From contig JAQFVV010006221.1 of assembly GCA_028023455.1 (NCBI GenBank), positions 2,116,001 through 2,180,000 on the forward strand: a DNA stretch of 64,000 nucleotides, in the 5' to 3' direction. This document shows positions 1 to 11,806 of the stretch, one piece after another. Source of the DNA: Epiperipatus broadwayi (lineage: Eukaryota > Onychophora > Udeonychophora > Euonychophora > Peripatidae). The notes below the pieces were generated by a model, which saw only the letters and a program-made list of their open reading frames with translations, had not been told where the DNA came from and made no database searches. The translations under genes were made by a program, and so were the position numbers. Numbering within the stretch: the stretch's first letter is position 1; each line of letters starts with the position of its first letter.

Positions 1-596
1 CATACATGAAAATTTGAGAAAATAAAAGAATTACGAAGTATTCTACATCATAATATCTAGGAAGTGTTTATCAGAGCTCTAAAAACAACAAAAAAAGGAC
101 TCTTCATATTTTCAGCTACGAATTTGTTTAAATTTAAACTAAAGCTGGATGCCATATCAACAACCCTATTTCTATGAAAGTCATTTGTTAATAGTAAATA
201 AATTGTAATATAAACTATTATAGAAAATATATATATAAATATATATCGGTTATTAATAACAGTAGCAAACTCTATACAGTAGAATCACCGAGAGTTTTCT
301 ACTGTCATTAACAGCCTGTGTACGCATTTGAAATAGTAATTATGTGATATATCAGTTATTGTTATTTTAAGCATTGCTATTGTGTTTTATAAATTATATA
401 TATATCTTTGTAGTAATAAATTAATTTATATTTTAAATATTTATGGTTTAAAATAATATTTTAATTTTATGTTTAAACAATGAAATTCTCACATAGTTTT
501 ATTTAAAGTTAACGCTTTTGAAAATAATAATTGTTAATTAAATAAATAAAATTTATCAGAATCTGAATTACAAAGTGTAAATCATTTTACCTTTGA
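1..596. other. AT-rich sequence without a recognisable gene
   Basis: Very A+T-rich sequence with short TA-rich stretches near 220-245 and 390-410. I see no open frame of note, no splice-bounded exon and no paired repeat. It probably belongs to an intron or the 5' flank of the host gene. Confidence 0.5.
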
Positions 597-2370
597 GTGT
601 CTCAATCATCATCATCATCAACCATTATCAATCCACTGCAGGATGAAGGTCTCTCCAAGTTTAATTCATCTTCTCCAATCTTTAGCTTCTCTTCTCCACA
701 TCATCCCTGCATACTTTCTTATTTCACCCATCTATCTCACATGTGGTCTCTTTTTGGTCTTTTACAATCTCTTGGAATCCAGTTTAAGATTTCAATTGTC
801 CATCTATTATCATTTCTTCTAGCAATATGTCCAGCTCAATTCCACTTCAATCTTTGAATTTTTTCAATGAGGTCAGTAACACCTGTTTGTTCTCTTACCC
901 ATACATTGCGTTTTCAATCTCTTCTTGTCATTCCCAACATGCATCTCTCCATACTTCTTTGAGTGGTCTGGAGACTCTATATTGCTCTTCTATTAAGTGT
1001 CCAAGTCTCAGATCCATAAGTAAGAACTGGTAAAACATATTTGTTAAAACCTTCCTTTTCAAACACATAGGCATATTTCCTTTTAGTATCAAGTTATTTC
1101 TACCAAAAGCACTCCAACCAAGTTTAATTCTATGATTAATTTCATCCATTATGTTTCCATCTGTATTAATAATCTGACCAAGGTATTTGTAACTGTTAAC
1201 TTCTAATTCATCATAATCAATCTTTATTTTCATATTTTGAGCAAATCGATTAAACATTACTTTAGTCTTTTTAACACTTATCTTTAGTCCTACTTTTCTA
1301 CTTTCATCTGATAACTCCTGCAACATTTCCTGCAGCTCTGAAGCATTATTTGCAAAAACAACTATATCATCTGCAAAATCTAAATGACTTAAATAATCTC
1401 CATTTATTTTCACTCCTTTAGTTTCCCATTTTAATCCACAAAATACTTCTTGCAACACTGCTATAAAAAGTTTTGGAGATATGGAGTCACTTTGTCTTAC
1501 ACCTTTCTCAATGTTAACTTTCCCAGTATCATTATGTAATCTAATTGTTGCTGTTGCATTTTTATAAATATTCTTTAAAATATGACAATATCCTGGATCT
1601 ATACCTTGATGATCCAATGCTTTAATCACTGAAGAAATGTTTATAGAATCAAATGCCTTTTCATAATCTACAAATCCAAAACATAATGACAACTCATATT
1701 CATTTGTCCTTTTTATAACTTCTCTCAATACCTGAATATGATCTACCATACTAAAAACACTTTTAAATCCAGCCTGTTCTCTTGCTTGGTGGAGATCCAA
1801 TGTTCTTTGTAGACGAGTTGTAATTCTCTTGGTAAAAATTTTGTATAAAACTGATAAAATGCTGATAGGTCTGTAATTTCTAATATCTTCTTTATCACCT
1901 TTTTTAAATATTAATATTATTACTGCATTCTTCCAATCATCTGGTACGTCTTTATCATTTAGACATTTGGTATATAACTTTGCTAAAAAAATTTCTATTT
2001 CTTCACCTGCTTCTTTTAATATATCAATTATAATTTCATCATTACCTGGAGCCTTTCCTTTCTTCATACATTTAATTGCATGTTTCACTTCTTCATTTAA
2101 AATTCTGGGCAATTCAGAAGATGTAATAGAAATAGGAGGTACCTGTTCTTTATTACTATATAATTCTTGATAAAAGTCTTCTACCCATTTCATAATGTCA
2201 TCTCTCTTTTTAGTAATAATTCCATCTTTTTTTCTTATTGCAGATATAAATTTCCTATCAATACCAAAATGTTGTTTTACATTCTTGAGACTTTTATTTT
2301 CTTCTACAGCTTTCCTTGCTAGTTCACAGTTATACTTTCTTATATCATTTTCAACTCTTTTTTCTCAATA
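597..2370 (-). mobile_element. RTE-like non-LTR retrotransposon, 5'-truncated copy
   Basis: The minus strand reads from the linker upstream of a reverse transcriptase (near 2370) through RT and a C-terminal region containing AGHIARRNDRW-type coding, to a short 3' end made of TGATGATGA trinucleotide repeats near 600-620. A very short 3' UTR of AT-rich trimers or tetramers is a known trait of the RTE clade. Upstream of about 2370 the frame breaks and similarity ends, so the apurinic endonuclease domain is missing, as expected for 5' truncation during target-primed integration. The same family recurs at 17019-18060 and 25667-26950 (-), and as 3' ends at 52234-52423 and 62773-62950 (+). I saw no clear target-site duplication. 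Confidence 0.85.
928..2193 (-). pseudogene. RTE-like reverse transcriptase (421-codon open frame)
   Basis: This frame encodes most of a non-LTR reverse transcriptase. It contains LIFKKGDKEDIRNYRPIS near residue 94, motif A FVDYEKAFDS near 174, motif B GVRQSDSISP near 231 (most relatives have QG, so the S is probably a substitution) and the catalytic FADD at 273-276. It then runs into the YLGQIINTDGN region near 338 and ends at a stop after DACWE. Coding similarity continues past that stop into the element's C-terminus and also upstream of the ATG to about 2360, so neither end is natural. The frame is therefore a broken internal part of an ORF2-like protein. Its intactness over 421 codons suggests a fairly young insertion. 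Confidence 0.85.
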
Positions 2371-4090
2371 ATCTTACACAAATTCATGATTGTGAATGAA
2401 TCATGAATGACTTGATTTTAAATAATTCTTTGAAGTTCATCTCTATACCTGTAAAATGAATAAGTAATTCTATTACCTTAAGAAATTTTGTTATAAAGTA
2501 ATAATACAACATCAGTAATTCAAATGTATGGATTTTTATTGTTTATTTATAGAGATGCTGAATTTGAGATGTGTGTATGTATTTAATATTATTTTCATAC
2601 ATACTTAATATTAGCATCAGGTATGAATATCTTAAATTATTTAAGTTTGAAATAAGGATTTTGTTGGTAATTAAGTTACATATTAGTCTGTCTTGATTGT
2701 ATATATTAGCAGATGTAATATTCCTGCTTTTATGCTGAAAATAATGGTATGCATGCCCACTATTTATACTATTAATATATTCCATATGCTACAGAAAAAC
2801 TGATGTACAGTGATTAGCTTGCTACATATTATTGTGTGTATTAATACAATGATATTTTATAGGCCTAATTATTTATGCATGTACTTGAATTGCAAACAGA
2901 TTTATTAAGAGATACATATTGTTGTTGTTATCTATTGGTGATAAGAATCCAAATCATATCTGCCTGATCATAATTTAAATGTTGTGATTTATGTAAATAT
3001 ATTTTCTCATGCATGTCTCATCTTTATCTCTTTATAAAGAAGTGAGTGGGTGATTGTTAATAGTAAAGTTAATATTCTTGTATCTGCTTACCTGGTCACA
3101 ACTCCATGCATATTAGATCATTGATTTCAAATTCCTGGCTAAAGATCTAACTCCTATTTAAATATATATGAAATGATTATTGCTTTAGGTGATATTGTAT
3201 TCATTCGTGTCCATGTGTGATACGCTTGATTAGGAATTAATAAGCAATATTATTGTGACATAGAATATGCTCATCCATGATTATGAAATTCAATCAGATG
3301 CTAAGTGTGTCATATTAGCAAAGCAAGATAGAAGAGTAGTCTCTCACAAAATTTTATTTTTATAATCAAATAGAAATTTAGGATATTTAATTTTATATTG
3401 GGTTAGAATGCAATATAAACACTACACTCATCCTATTTGCCAATTTAGTTTTCTTAACTTAGGTGTTCCTAACATGAGTATTCAAACTAGTTTTTTAGTT
3501 ATGGGATTATTGAAATATGTTGTGTGATTCACTTGTTAGTATATATATTATTTGATTTACTTGGTAATAAATATGTTAGTTGATTTATGTGTAATAAAAG
3601 TATTTGTTTGATTTATTTATAATAAGTAGCAAGTCATTTAAGATACTTTGTTAACTTTGGTGATAACCAATGAGATAGGGCTAAATATAATTAGATATGG
3701 ATATAGCCTTATGTTTCTTTTTAATTTGATCAGCATTAAAGGAATATGCTATGAGGAACCAGGGTTAAGGTCATTTCCCAAATAAATTTTACAAGAGTTA
3801 TAGATATAATGTGTAATAGCCTTTGAATATAACATATAACACAGTCACCTCAGAGATTCAAGGCATTAATCTAGAAGTGGTGACTGGTAGGAGTTTGGTA
3901 TCCACTGTTATCTCATAGACTGACGATTACAATTTATATCACAATCAAATTATATGTTTATATAATATATAATTTAAAGCATTAGTAGATTTTCTATATA
4001 TTTCGGAAGTAAACTAAGATTCTTTTAGTTTAATTACTAGCTAAATAGAAAGTGTACTAATGCTTGAAATTATATACTTATATTTATATA
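2371..4090. other. AT-rich sequence, nothing recognised
   Basis: No exon-like open stretch with splice signals, no RNA gene and no paired inverted repeat was recognised. Short minus-strand open frames here have the composition of random AT-rich DNA. Confidence 0.45.
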
Positions 4091-7000
4091 TATTGTAACC
4101 TTCCCTTAGAATGACTAACAATTGTAACTAATCAAGCTCCATGTTTTAGGCGCCAAATCCGCCTTTGTATCCTATTTTACCCGAATAATCAAGAATATAA
4201 GCATAAAAAGAAATGTTAAACTAAAGAGATGATTTCTTTATTGAACTACGCTAGCATGAAACTATAAATCTAAAGAAGATTACAAGGTGACTATGAAGAT
4301 AATAACTTCTGGTCAAACTAGCTTTAAAATCCACAAACAAAATGTTATGTAATAAATTTAATATTCGTCAAACCAATAAATAAATAATAATTAGATCTAT
4401 GGAATGAATATGAACTTAAAATTATGAATTAAGTAATAAGTAAATTCGGATGTGGGTGACTTAAATGGATGATGAAAATAAGTAATAATTAAATAATAAA
4501 ATGAAATGAGTCTAAGAATGAAGAGAAAAGAAAGAAGATGTATGAGAATAATGAATGATTAAGATGATGATAGAATAAGAGTTAATGAATGATTAAGATG
4601 ATAATAGAATTAAGGTCAAATGAGAATGAATAAATAAAAGAATGATCAAGATGAAATTGAAGAACAATGTTGATGATGGAGAGTGAGATTTTAAACTCTA
4701 AACTAATATTGTATTAATTGATAATAAGATAACTAAATAAAACAGGGATTCCAAGCTTGACAAAACCAGAATATTCACCATAAAGTCAAAACAAGCTATA
4801 CATTTTAAGACAAAAGAAGTAATTTACACCTTAAAGTTTGGTTGACTTTCATAAAACAGTGAATATAACATAACTCAAATCCAACTACAATACATCACTG
4901 TAGATATAAAATTTACCATAAATTCAAATTCTACATTGCAAATTAATAACCTATTCTTCTCAGGGTTCAAACAACTTAAATATTGTTATACAAGATATAC
5001 TTGGGTCAGTGAGAGGGATTTTGCCACTACCCAAATATAATGCACAAAACAGCTCTTAATACAAAATCGAATTAACAAACAATATTTAGCAATTCCAAAG
5101 AAACTTTATAAACTTCATAACTATTATAAACTTTAAGCTTCAAGAAATATGAATAACTTTTTAATAACTAAACACAATAACTTCCTAACTTCCTTTTCTC
5201 AAATAATTATGAGCAATGTAATCAAGATCAGTGAATGATATATCTGCAGGTTCAAATAAACTGATTAAATCCACATTAAGTGTTTGTCTTTTAATATACC
5301 ATTTAAAATAATATGCGATCTAGGTTAATAATATTTTGATTATTAAGTGATGATGCCTTAGACGTACTCTTAAACTATAGGGCTTAACAAAATTTTCTGG
5401 TATCCTAACATATAGTTAAATATACTATATTGATTGATGATGATTTCAATATAATCAGATGATATGTCAATAGCAATAACAATAATAATGTGTATGGTGA
5501 TTAGCAATAAGACTACAGACCACTGAATAAATTTTTAACACAACAAGATTTATTTACACTATTTACAAATTTATTTCAGACACATTGCCTTAAATAATAC
5601 AGAGACATTATATAAAATCAGGTATAGAAAATAATTTATATCCCATTGACTACACACATAGTATATAAGATAAACTAGTACAGTGATATTCATATTATCA
5701 CTATCATTATTGGTTATGTTTCTATTATTTTATCTTATAGAATAGGAAGGTTAAACTCTATTTAAACTAAATTAGCACTCAAATTATAAAACAAAAGTGT
5801 ATTTAAATCTTTGGGATATGTGCAAATTTTAAATCTAAAACTCAAAGTTATAAAGTAGCTTATTACACTATAGCTATTTTATTTATCAGAATATGATAAG
5901 GACAATTATCATATGCAGCACAATTAACAATTATTATTATTTAATATGAAGAGATTTATTGTATTAATGTGGGGACAGACATCAGAGGTCAAATGCACAC
6001 ATGACACCAAAACCTTGCCTATGTCCACAATATATCATTCTAATCATTAATCTATCTTACCGATCCATCAGCGAATCACTGCTTGATGAAAATAAATCAA
6101 CATTGTACATGTGTATTTCTTGCTCTTCCATACAGAAATTTTACAATCACTAGTAAGTTTTGGTTGGTTTGTTTATAAACTGATGAAGATACTACAACAT
6201 CATAAAGACACTATTCCAATTAGGCAAACACTATAGATAAACCAGTGTCCCTGAATCTAACTTTATCCTATCCTTGCTATTTAATTTTAAAATACTAAAA
6301 CTTCACCATACATGGTGGAAAATTAACTATATAACATCATGAGGGATCAAACAATAAAGGAAGGGTCTACAAAACAACATGATAGTTGTACAATAATATG
6401 GCCAATTCTAATACCTTTTTCATAGGTACCAATGTGTGGACATTGTCTCATCACAGGGAAATAGAATACAGACCATGGATATAATCCTCTCTTGGGATTA
6501 ACTATGCTAACTAAGCAATAACTATTTATCAGCCTCGACAATATAATCCTCTCATGGAATTAGCAATGGGAGAGAGTACTCCATCTGCCCATGCACAATA
6601 TCAATGATACTATCTTTGATGCCATTATATGTGGCACATACTTATCAGCTGAAAGCTGTCACGAATCCTTATCAATACAATAGCAAGATAACATAATTTT
6701 AACAATAAAAGTGGAAACATAAATATTCCATTTCACAATGCAGAAACTAATAGTGTATTAAACAAACCAACATGTAAGTCAAACGACCATTAATTATTTT
6801 TAAAAGCATAATAATACTTTTGTTATGACAACAAGCAATACACACATAGACAATGAAGATTAGCCTACATTTTATATTTAAAGTGGACATGCTAATTCAT
6901 AGGCAAAATTTAAGAAATGCAAAATGCTTATATCAAATATTTCATATAATAAAACAATTGTGTCATTATACTATATCTTTGACAAATTTTGTCTGTTTGT

Positions 7001-9114
7001 TTACCCTTCAATAAAATATTAAAATCTATTTTAAAAGTGCGAGAGATGAATCTCTCTCTCTCTCTGTCTAGATAAACGATATTTAATATTATATTTTCCC
7101 TCAACTGGGAAAATAACAACAAAATATATATAATATAATAAATGTATATATCTTTATACATTTATTTGTCCTTAACTAAATATATTTTCATACCACAATA
7201 AAAAAAAAATCCCTCAATAACACATTACAAACAGTTTATTACAATACTAAATATAAGCAATCAAAAAAAAAATGAACATTTTCTCCCATTATATTTTATC
7301 TTCCTTAGTTCAAAGTTTGTTCCATCATTATGAGCTGAATGATAAGGAAACTGATATCATGAGCAAAATATCCACAAGTAATGCATATATATATTTTTCT
7401 GATTATTATATTCGATCCTGGCATAGTGAAACAAAATTCAAACACTTCCAAAACTGTGTAGCACAACTAAAAATATAATGTTTATTCACACTTTCTGTAG
7501 ATAATTTTCCTTAAAAATGAAGTTATAGATTTATTACGATTAACAAGATAAACTTTTTAAAATCATTTATTGATTTTTTTTTTTCCATCCATGGTAATAT
7601 CTGGAATAATTTTAAAACGATCTTGGCATTTTTAAAACATTTAAAACTATTGTTAATTCGCATGTTACATAATGAAGATTAAGAAGTAAATATTTATTTA
7701 TTTATTTATTTCTATCAGCAAATTAATATGTTTTTTTTTTTAATAATACTAGGATGAATTTATTCAATCACTAGCAATTATAAATACGATATCCTTGGGC
7801 ATTTATAACACTGTCACTTTTCCATTTTCAATAACTAAGCAAAAATAGCGCTAAAACAAAATTAGCAGACGATTTTTCTTCTTTAATAAGAATAGGAAAT
7901 AAGCTCATGCATTTTTTTTTTTAAATTGATTAAACTTTATACTACTTACAATGACTTTTCAGTTTGTTTGCTTTATCTTTTAACACTTTTCTTCAAAATT
8001 ATTTCTAATTATATTTTATTAAGATTATAATTTATAAGCAGACGTCTTTTTCTTCTTTATTATAAAGAGCGCGAAAACAAAACATTTTCTTCTTTTCTTT
8101 GCCAATCTAAATAATTCACGCATCATTTTTAAATATGAAAACTGGCTAACATAAATAAAATAAAAGTGAATGCTTACACTTTCTGGACTAGTCCTTAGTT
8201 TGAAGTTGTATTTGTTCAAACAAATAATTCTCAATATGGCTCTCATTTTCTTTTCTCCAGTATGAATCTCAGGAACTATAAATCAATGGAAAATAGTGAA
8301 GAATGAATACAAGGTGTAAAATTTCTTATTCCATATTTTTAAAAAGACAATATCTTGTAATTTTGTTCAAGGAAATTTCAATTTTACCGATTTTTTCACT
8401 CTTTTTTATTTTATAGGTGTAGATATTGAAGTCCTTTTTATTCTGATTTTCTTTCTTGATAGCCCCCCCCCCCCTACAAACTGTTGAATTATTTATACCT
8501 TGTATTACATTGGATTGTGATACAAAATGGACCAATAACAGAACAGTGTGAATATTAATTAATAGCTCTCCCTCTAGTGATAACTAATTAGACTGTTTCA
8601 TATCAATTTAAATTACAATACAATATACTTGAAGATTGTTTACAAAATTTAGAAGAATTATAAATTGATTTTTTTTTCTTTTAATTATTGTTTAATAATA
8701 ATAATAAAGTACTAAATATTTTTATATTTCCAAATTGGTTTAATACTATTCAGTGATCATTTTAAATCTGATTGCAACTAGACCCTATGATAAAATGTAT
8801 ATGAACTTCATATCCACTCTATCAGATATTCTAGTGTATCTCAAACAATCCAAGTCTTCATCACTCTCAGGATATTCATTGGTGAGCTTTTATTTAATTG
8901 GAAAATTATAATCCAACAAACATTTCAACCTACTATTGATTTTATACACTGATTTTCAATATATTATAATTATTATTAATTAAAATTTAAAATTTTTCAT
9001 ACTGAATCACTTGAATAAAGCTTAATGTAATTGAGCCAAACCATAAGGTTACAATATATATATATATATATAAATAAGATACACTCTGTAGCTCAATTGT
9101 ATATAATAACACGG
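4091..9114. other. Long AT-rich stretch, nothing recognised
   Basis: About 5 kb without a gene I can support. The 4440-4690 part is purine-rich with recurring GAATGA-like words. A run of 12 C lies at 8463-8474 and a TA microsatellite at 9055-9072. Somewhat GC-richer unique sequence lies around 6340-6670, where both strands are closed by stops and I could match no family. The segment beginning near 4090 may belong to an old transposable element, but I could not define its ends. Confidence 0.4.
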
Positions 9115-9116
9115 TA

Positions 9117-9547
9117 CATCAATGTGTTAAACAGAATAATTATCCTTTAAAATGTTAATAGCCAAGGTTATTAGTATTTTAATATTGACTAATGATGAAA
9201 CTAAGGCTATTTTGTCTTTGGTCTGAAACATCATATTTGTCAGTATAAAAAATGAAATTTAATTCTCAATTTACTTCTGTTTTCTTTTGATATGAGAAAA
9301 ATTCTTGTCCTCAGAAAATTAATATTGTATGGAATGAATCAAATGATAGTAAAAGAAAAGTTGAGGAGGGTTGGTATATCAAAGATTTAATAGTGTGCAA
9401 TTGAGCATGCTCTGGAATTTTGATTGTTAATTAAATGATTTTTTTTTTTTTGTTTTGTTGATTGCCTCGAGTCTGATGTACTGCATCAAAAATGTGCTTG
9501 ACTATTAATATTTGTAAAGGATAATTATTCTGTTTAACATATTGATG
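9117..9547. mobile_element. TA-flanked inverted-repeat element (MITE-like)
   Basis: Inverted repeats of about 50 bp (9117-9166 and 9497-9547, beginning CATCAATGTGTTAAACAG and its complement) enclose about 330 bp. Both outer ends are flanked by TA (9115-9116 and 9548-9549), the duplication expected of Tc1/mariner-type or similar transposition. No transposase frame lies inside, so it is non-autonomous. The interior contains AATGATGA, then a weak stem, then TGAAAC, which resembles a decayed hammerhead-ribozyme core (treated as a separate finding). Confidence 0.75.
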
Positions 9548-10301
9548 TATGTGGGTTTTGTATATATATGTATATTAATATTACGATTTGTTTAAACACA
9601 ATATAAATCATTTTAGAGTAATAGTAATAATTTTGAATAAATATTGAATAATATTTTATATTAATTTTAAAAGTACATAGTCATAATAAATTAACTCCTA
9701 TATTCATAGCTTTTGTCATTAGTGATACAGTGCAGTTGTTTTATGTGCAAATCTATGCAAATCATTTAACTCGACCATTTCTTTGAGATCGCGAAACATG
9801 TATCTCGTCTATTGATGGCATTGGGGTCGTTCACGATGAAATATGCCTCTTTTATTTTCCTTTTAGTATCATTTCTCTCACCAATTTGCATTAAAGCACA
9901 ATATAGTCATAAATATTCTCTATAAAAATTAAAACTTATTCAAATAAGAAATTGTCCATAAAAAGTAGACATTTTTTTTAATAACTAGTAATAAAACCTT
10001 TATTTCTTTTAAAGACTTTTTTTGGTCATTTTAGATATAATATTTATGAATTTTTTTGATATACCACTTCAATTTTTTTTTAATTGATTAAATCAGTCTT
10101 AATGTTGATCATTAATTTTCATAATTCTGCTTTTATATATGACCAAATATATTTTAAAAAATAAAATGTGTTACAAAATAGTAAAATGTTTTTTCATAAA
10201 TAATGTCTTTGAAGGGGACAGCGGTTGAGAATCAGAAGGAAGGCAACTATAAGCAAAAAAAAAGTAGAAAACCATTGATCTATAATAATGTTGTATATAA
10301 A

Positions 10302-10481
10302 GTGAACACAGTGTTTACATAAACAAAATAATGAATATATTTTTTTTTTATCGGAGTATATAAAAGAAATATTTTATAAAGTATGACAGCCTTGAACAAA
10401 GTGTTCACATAAACAAAATAATGAATATATATATATTTTATCAGAGTATATAAAAGAAATATTTTATAAAGTATGACAGCC
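10302..10481. repeat. Tandem duplication of a 90-bp segment
   Basis: Two adjacent copies (10302-10391 and 10392-10481) share the segment from GTGTTYACATAAACAAAA through TATTTTATAAAGTATGACAG. Differences are confined to a T-run versus TA-run in the middle and a few substitutions. It is a simple local duplication with no coding content. Confidence 0.85.
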
Positions 10482-10905
10482 TTTTTATTAATTAAAGAAT
10501 TATTTATATATATGGTTCCTTTTTTATATATTTTAAAAAAATTATCTTAAAAAAATCCCATCTCATTTGATTGAATAATTTTTAAAATAATTGAACATTT
10601 GAGAAAACATTGTCATTAGTGGCCAAAACATATGCACTCTGGCGGAATAATTTCAAACTTTTTTTTCAAATTTTGTTATTTTTTCCTTTTTTTTTTTCCT
10701 GTAGTTGAAAAGTTGGTACTTTGACAAAAGTAATTATGCATACACTATTTGGTATTTGAAATCCATTCATAGAACTCATGTGAGAATTGTTTTACTTCAT
10801 GACTAGCTACAATTAGGCTATGGTAGGCATAAATCATGTAACATTTATCATTCAGTAAATGAAATTTTAGATCATCCATCTATTTGCGCAGAATCTTGGC
10901 ATTCA

Positions 10906-11310
10906 TGGTAGTTGTTGGCGGAACTTCGAACTCCGGAAATGGCAATGAGGGGGTTAATGAGGAGGTGGTTGCTAAAGAACAATGCTCTATGTCAGCATTA
11001 CAAAGAACAGTGTTCACTAATGAGATATGCTGAAGGCTCAGATGGTGTTAGATGGTAATGCAAATTATGTCACCGCCATATAGCCGTCCGACACAGCTCT
11101 TTTTTTTTTTCAGAAATCATCTATCCCTGCAAATCCTTGTGTTTATAATCTAGGCAAATAATTTTCTGCAAGGTTACATTGTTCATGAGAGTGGTATAAG
11201 TGCCCCAGTTATCATAGACTGAGTCAATTTTTGCAGAGACGAATATGCAAGATACTTAGAATGAAATCCACCGCAGCTTGATGGATTTGATAATGATATA
11301 GAGGAAATGT
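10906..11310 (+). pseudogene. Merlin/IS1595-type transposase relic
   Basis: A GC-richer block whose plus-strand translation, read through stops and frameshifts, follows the N-terminal half of IS1595/ISXO2-like (Merlin) transposases. It has a helical start (RGLMRRWLLKNN), a degenerate zinc-binding area followed by DGVRW, then SSFFFRNHLSLQ (relatives: GSFF.. .LSLQ), then ISAPVIID-VNFCRDEYARYL and NPPQLDGFDND, which in relatives leads into the first catalytic Asp region. Stops interrupt every frame, and the DDE catalytic part after about 11310 is absent. I found no terminal inverted repeats. An alternative reading of 11277-11325 as a host exon was considered and rejected. Family assignment rests on motifs recalled from memory. 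Confidence 0.6.
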
Positions 11311-11641
11311 GGATACATGCGAAAGGTAATTTGGTATCAGCAATGCCTTATTTTCATCCTATCTTCAGGAGTTTTCATTCAGGACTCTTTGCAATAGTGA
11401 CACCATTTTTGTGTAATTTATTATATGTTTTGCTGAAAACTATGCATTGTAGTTTGAAATTATTCTACCAGAATGGTATGTTTTGGTCTGCTAAAGATAA
11501 TGTTTATCATACTTTTGTTGATTTGTTTTTTTAAAATAAAAATAAGTTTGATATTAAAAAAAATAGTTACTTTTAAATATTTAATTATTTTCATAAAATA
11601 TTAATTTCTTCTTTCTATCTATTTAATTTTTTTCTCACTAG

Positions 11642-11806
11642 ACTTTAAAAGATCAAGAAAAACAAAAGATTCTTCTGAAGTGACAAAAAAGTCTTCAGTT
11701 ATAAATAATACGGAAAATAAAAATACTTTAAAATCGGTTTCTCAAAAAAAAATTAGTAAAAGCATGTCTAAACCAAAAGGAAAAAATATATCAGCAAAGG
11801 AACAGG
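11642..11806 (+). CDS. ICE2: ICE2 exon A (Lys/Ser-rich linker)
   Basis: The exon is 165 nt, entered in phase 1 and left in phase 1. It follows a strong pyrimidine tract ending TTTTTTTCTCACTAG and is followed by the consensus donor GTAAGT. It is open for 55 codons and encodes a basic, Ser-rich, low-complexity segment (SRKTKDSSEVTKKSS near the start, KSMSKPKGKNISAKEQ at the end). Such composition fits the long disordered middle of ICE2 but is not diagnostic by itself. The assignment rests on phase compatibility and collinearity with the next exon. The 5' exon that would supply its first base was not found in the window. Confidence 0.68.

Noticed and set aside
597-857. 86-codon plus-strand open frame starting MSQSSSSSTIINPL
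   Set aside because: It is the antisense reading of the RTE-like 3' terminus. The same phrase recurs wherever that terminus is inserted.
11277-11325. LDGFDNDIEEMWIHAK as an ICE2 exon preceding 11642 (phase matches)
   Set aside because: Upstream translation VNFCRDEYARYL-NPPQLDGFD is a better fit to IS1595/Merlin transposases, the acceptor CCGCAG is poor, and the segment is continuous with the transposase relic.
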